Shown here one piece after another: positions 5,917-8,937 of a DNA stretch of 8,937 nucleotides (its first letter is position 1; every line of letters begins with the position of its first letter). The position numbers and the translations under genes were made by a program. A model generated the notes under the pieces. The model did not search any database and was not told the DNA's origin. It saw only the letters and a program-made list of their open reading frames with translations. The DNA lies in the NCBI GenBank assembly GCA_946887065.1, contig CAMPKL010000109.1:1-8937 (forward strand), given 5' to 3'. The DNA is from an uncultured Bryobacterales bacterium. Its GTDB lineage: Bacteria > Acidobacteriota > Terriglobia > Bryobacterales > UBA6623.

Positions 5917-8220
5917 CTAAAACAGTCTCTCCTGCGGCCGCAGGGTGCCGAACGAGCCGACATTGGCGATCGAGAGACTCACGCGGAACTGATTCTCCGT
6001 GCGCGTCGGACCGATGGCGAAGCGGCCATACTCGATGCCGAAACCGCAGCAGTCGGTGTTGTAGCTGATCTGCGACCGGGTGTAGATGAACAGGTGCTGG
6101 CGGTAATCGTAAATGTTGTAGACGGCGGCGTTCCAGCCCCGCCGATTGAAATCGCCAATGCTGATGAGCGCGGTGACCTGGTTCGATGCCGGGGAGAGCG
6201 TGGTGGGGGTCCGCACGGCGGTATGGCCGACCGCGGTCCGAAGCAAGCTGTTGAAGCGGTAGTCGATCGTCGCGTTTGAGTTGACGACCTTTTGCCGCAG
6301 CGGATCGTAGCCCGCGCTCCATTCGAAGCTGGTTTTCGGATTCGGTCTTGTGGTCAACGACATGATGACGGGCGAGTAGTTGCGCGCCTGGTCGAGAAAG
6401 GCGAACGCGCTGACCCCGAGCGTCGAGCGGAGAACGTTGCGCATCTCGGGCGCCACGGCGCCGCCGAATTCGGGGTCGAAGTAGCGTCGTTGCCAGATAC
6501 CGAGACCGAGGACTTCACGAGTCGAACCGTCCGCCGACTTGGCGTAAAGCCGTTGCGTGAGGGAGAGTTCCAACTCGTTGGTGTTGCTCATGATGTCGCG
6601 GTCGTCGAAGCGAACGACGGATGAGAAGTCGTCGATGCCGCCGGTGTAGCGGTACCGCAGGCGAGGTTCGATGACATGCTTCACCTTCTGGCCCATCCAA
6701 CTAGGGCCGTTGTAGATGCGTTGCAGCGCGGGCGGAACGATGTCGAGCGAGAATTCACCCGCGGTACGGTAGAGATTCTGGCCAATGAGGGTGTCGTTGA
6801 AGAGGCTCTGGCCATAGCCGGTCGCCCGCGCTCCGAAGGTCGGCGTGACGTGAAAGCCCTTCCACTGAAAGTGCGAGGAGACGCGCGGAAAAAAGTCGCC
6901 GCGCTGGACGAAGTTGCGGGTCTCAAACTCGGGTTGGATCCGGCTGACGAGGTCGAACGACGTGTCGAAGCCGAAGAACAGCGGGACAGGGCCATCGGAT
7001 ACTTGCTGGGTGCGGCCGTTGAACTCGAAGCCTGGAAGCTTGCGGATGACGATGGTGTTGTCACGCGCAATGTCCTGAAAGTTCTCCTCGCGCGAAATCG
7101 ACCCATTGAAGCTATAGGAGGCGAAGTTTTTCGAGACGAAGCCGGTAGAGCGCACTTGCGATTGGACGGCCTCCTCGAAAGTCTGCGTGAACGCCTGACG
7201 GAACTCGAGAGAACTGAGATAGTTGACGTCGGCGACGCCGCGAAATCCTCCCGGCAACTGGGCGACGCCGTCAATGGAGAAACTGCCGCCGCCTTGCTTG
7301 AGACGCTCTCCGTTGGCGAGTACCAGACCCCGGTCTTTGACGCCGAAGAAGATGGCATTGAAGTTGGACCGGTGCGTCGGCCGGCCACGAAACGAGAGCT
7401 GTGTGGAGAGGCCGCGGTCGGTGTAGAGCGTGCCGTTGACGGTCGCATCGTAGCTGCGATTGATTGCCCAGTAGTAGGCCTGTCCGAATACCAAGCCGAA
7501 TCGCGAGCTGTTGCCGATGTTGGGCGTGAGAAAGCCGCTTCGGCGAGGAATACGCTCCAAGGATTTCGTGAAAACCGGCATGTACAGGATCGGGACGCCC
7601 TTGAGCCGCAGGATGCCATGGCGAATGGTGGCGCTTTCCCCCGGGCGTATCGTTGTTTTGGGGGATTTCAGGGTCCACCACATGTCTTCGAGTTCGCAGT
7701 TGGTGACGACGCCGTCATGCACGACGTACGAATCCGCCGTCTTGTGTACGACAGATCCCTCCAGGTAAAACGGGTTGTCGGTAGTGAGGATTCGTGCGCC
7801 GCCTTGGCTCGCGGAGGAGAGAAACCCGCTGACGCCGTAGAACGAACCTTCCTCGCTAGCGACGTTGTAGCTGATACGCGAAGCCAGAATGTCTTCGACC
7901 CCGTCGGTCGTTCTAAAGCGCACGTTGCCTTCGGCTTCGAGCAACCCCGAGGTTTCGTCGTAAACGGCCTTGTCGGCCGTGATGATCATCGTTCCCTTAC
8001 GGACTTCGACAGAACCTTCAGCATGGCTGATGCCGGCCGCGCTTTCTTGCGTCGCGGCCCGGATTTCAACATCGCCGTTGGTCTGAGCAAGCGAAACAGG
8101 ACGTAGGGCCGCTCCCAGGAGCAAACCGCAGATCGCGACTCGGCAAATCGGCTTCAAGAGGAATGTACGCCTGTCCAGCGGAGTAGGGTCAAGAAACCTT
8201 GACCCTAGCAGAGATTGCAT
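5917..8220 (-). CDS. lptD: LPS-assembly outer-membrane protein LptD
   Basis: 767 residues from ATG 8220. LptD, with lipoprotein LptE, inserts lipopolysaccharide into the outer leaflet of the outer membrane. A hydrophobic leader (about 24-45, likely cut after SLA) precedes an OstA/LptA-like beta-jellyroll (about 50-160, with GSVEVRKGTMIITADKAVYDE and LLEAEGNVRF repeats). The barrel part begins with the family hallmark GVPILYMPVF...RRSGFLTPNIGNSSRFG (about 208-242) and ends with TDCCGFGIEYGRF (about 722-734) and a terminal Phe, as usual for barrel proteins. After leader removal only Cys175, Cys724 and Cys725 remain. Length is normal. The start is uncertain: ATG 8220 lies inside glyA (32-nt overlap) with only a weak ribosome site, while an in-frame TTG at 8157 (codon 22) would give a compact leader starting MKPICR. 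Cotranscribed with glyA and the following methyltransferase gene. Confidence 0.94.
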   Translation of the reverse strand: MQSLLGSRFLDPTPLDRRTFLLKPICRVAICGLLLGAALRPVSLAQTNGDVEIRAATQESAAGISHAEGSVEVRKGTMIITADKAVYDETSGLLEAEGNVRFRTTDGVEDILASRISYNVASEEGSFYGVSGFLSSASQGGARILTTDNPFYLEGSVVHKTADSYVVHDGVVTNCELEDMWWTLKSPKTTIRPGESATIRHGILRLKGVPILYMPVFTKSLERIPRRSGFLTPNIGNSSRFGLVFGQAYYWAINRSYDATVNGTLYTDRGLSTQLSFRGRPTHRSNFNAIFFGVKDRGLVLANGERLKQGGGSFSIDGVAQLPGGFRGVADVNYLSSLEFRQAFTQTFEEAVQSQVRSTGFVSKNFASYSFNGSISREENFQDIARDNTIVIRKLPGFEFNGRTQQVSDGPVPLFFGFDTSFDLVSRIQPEFETRNFVQRGDFFPRVSSHFQWKGFHVTPTFGARATGYGQSLFNDTLIGQNLYRTAGEFSLDIVPPALQRIYNGPSWMGQKVKHVIEPRLRYRYTGGIDDFSSVVRFDDRDIMSNTNELELSLTQRLYAKSADGSTREVLGLGIWQRRYFDPEFGGAVAPEMRNVLRSTLGVSAFAFLDQARNYSPVIMSLTTRPNPKTSFEWSAGYDPLRQKVVNSNATIDYRFNSLLRTAVGHTAVRTPTTLSPASNQVTALISIGDFNRRGWNAAVYNIYDYRQHLFIYTRSQISYNTDCCGFGIEYGRFAIGPTRTENQFRVSLSIANVGSFGTLRPQERLF
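8184..8207. repeat. perfect 10-bp inverted repeat at the glyA stop / lptD 5' end
   Basis: TAGGGTCAAG (8184-8193) and CTTGACCCTA (8198-8207) are exact reverse complements separated by AAAC, giving a 10-bp hairpin with a 4-nt loop in RNA from either strand. On the glyA-lptD transcript the glyA TGA (8191-8189) lies within the second arm, and the whole element falls in codons 5 to 12 of lptD as started at 8220. No T-run follows, so it is not a standard terminator. Possible roles are RNA processing, stability or control of lptD translation; all are inference. Confidence 0.7.
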
Positions 8221-8937
8221 AATGCTCGATGCCCGGTACCGGGAATCGCGAGCACAACTCCTCGACCTCGGCTTTTACGGCGGCCAGAACGCTCTTGTCC
8301 TCTGGATGCGCGAGTGTCCGCAACATCCAATCGGACAGTTGTTTCATCTCGTCCCCGCCGAAACCGCGCGTGGTCGCCGCGGGCGTTCCGAGTCGGATGC
8401 CGCTCGGCCGCAAAGGCGGATTGGGATCGTCGGGAATGACCTGCTTGTTGCAGGTGATAGAGACCGCGTCCAGGGCCTTCTCGGCGATCTTGCCGTTGAA
8501 ATCGAAGCTCGCAACGCAATCGACGACCATCAAATGATTGCTCGTGCCGCCGGTGACCAGCTTGGCGCCGCCAGCGATGAGTTCAGAGGCCAGCGTCTGC
8601 GCGTTGGCGAGAACTTGTTCGCAGTACTCTTTGAAATCCGGTTTCAGCGCCTTGCCCATGGTGATGGCGATGCCGCAAACGTTATTCATGTGCGGGCCGC
8701 CTTGCAGCCCGGGGAAGACGCTCTTATCGATCGTCTTGGCGAACTCTTCTTTGCAGAGGATCATGCCGCCGCGAGGGCCGCGCATCGATTTGTGCGTCGT
8801 TGTGGTGACGAAGTCGAAGCCGAAGTCGCAAGGATTGTCGAGAACGCCGCCAGCGACTAGACCGCCGATGTGCGATATGTCGGCCATGGTCAACGCGCCG
8901 ACTTCATCAGCAATGCTCTTGAACTGGGCGTAGTCCA
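8189..8937 (-). CDS. glyA: serine hydroxymethyltransferase, C-terminal part, 5' end beyond window
   Basis: The reading frame runs off the right edge (first full codon at 8935); the TTG/ATG near 8893 is internal, since DYAQFKSIADEVGAL before it matches GlyA. About 248 residues are visible of an enzyme usually near 420. GlyA is a cytosolic PLP enzyme converting serine and tetrahydrofolate to glycine and 5,10-methylene-tetrahydrofolate, the main source of one-carbon units. Visible hallmarks: MADISHIGGLVAGG with the PLP-contacting Asp and His, TTTTHKSMRGPRGG with the PLP lysine (codon 8791-8789), KSVFPGLQGGPHMN, GGTSNHLMVVD, CNKQVIPDD, and SGIRLGTPAATTRGFG. The C-terminus ends with ELCSRFPVPGIEHYAISARVKVS. 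The gap between the conserved His and Lys is one residue longer than I recall for E. coli GlyA. No break is seen. It is the upstream gene of a tight cluster with lptD, whose ATG lies inside its last codons; any promoter is outside the window. Confidence 0.96.
   Translation of the reverse strand, partial: DYAQFKSIADEVGALTMADISHIGGLVAGGVLDNPCDFGFDFVTTTTHKSMRGPRGGMILCKEEFAKTIDKSVFPGLQGGPHMNNVCGIAITMGKALKPDFKEYCEQVLANAQTLASELIAGGAKLVTGGTSNHLMVVDCVASFDFNGKIAEKALDAVSITCNKQVIPDDPNPPLRPSGIRLGTPAATTRGFGGDEMKQLSDWMLRTLAHPEDKSVLAAVKAEVEELCSRFPVPGIEHYAISARVKVS

Noticed and set aside
5916..5963. Longer methyltransferase start at ATG 5963
   Set aside because: It would extend into lptD by 47 nt and add an Arg/Cys-rich segment without family resemblance; the GTG at 5915 fits the lptD junction better.
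6676..8106. 476-codon open frame on the + strand opposite lptD
   Set aside because: It lies fully antisense to a confident lptD, shows no recognizable domain or leader, and its Arg/Ala/Glu-rich composition is what GC-rich codon bias produces on the opposite strand.
8232..8243. 12-bp palindrome CCCGGTACCGGG near the glyA 3' end
   Set aside because: It encodes ordinary GlyA residues (FPVPGI), has no loop to form a hairpin, and short GC palindromes are expected by chance in such DNA.

Overview
The window is GC-rich bacterial chromosome packed with ordinary-looking genes. It carries lptD, so the cell has a Gram-negative outer membrane. It also carries a DUF1553/DUF1501 gene pair, which is typical of Acidobacteria (Bryobacter/Solibacter relatives) and Planctomycetes, and two further Tat-type leader peptides. 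An acidobacterium of the Bryobacterales type is my best guess, inferred from gene content and not from any search.

Left part, + strand (1-2193): the 3' end of a PSD1/DUF1553 gene, coupled by a 4-nt GTGA overlap to a complete Tat-exported DUF1501 gene. This pair is a common two-gene unit of unknown biochemical role.

Middle, + strand (2194-5359): an intergenic region with an extended -10 promoter candidate; a secreted PDZ-containing S41 (C-terminal processing) protease with an intact Ser/Lys dyad; a strong intrinsic terminator; a promoter candidate that starts in that terminator's T-tract; and a Tat-leader enolase-superfamily protein. The last looks like galactonate dehydratase but has His where the first metal-binding Asp is expected.

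Right part, - strand (5370-8937): glyA (3' part only, running off the right edge), then lptD, then a small membrane methyltransferase of the isoprenylcysteine/phospholipid methyltransferase type. The three are tightly packed. lptD's ATG lies inside the end of glyA, and the methyltransferase's likely GTG start lies one base after the lptD stop. A perfect 10-bp inverted repeat sits on the glyA stop codon and in the 5' end of lptD. The + and - clusters converge with only 10 bp between them.

Functionally the window mixes one-carbon metabolism (glyA), outer-membrane biogenesis (lptD), envelope proteolysis (S41) and exported enzymes of uncertain substrate (DUF1501, enolase superfamily). I saw no tRNA, rRNA, CRISPR, insertion sequence, phage or defence gene. 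No stretch over 300 bases lacks a gene. I found no convincing new multi-gene system; the most unusual points are the enolase metal-ligand substitution and the glyA/lptD junction.
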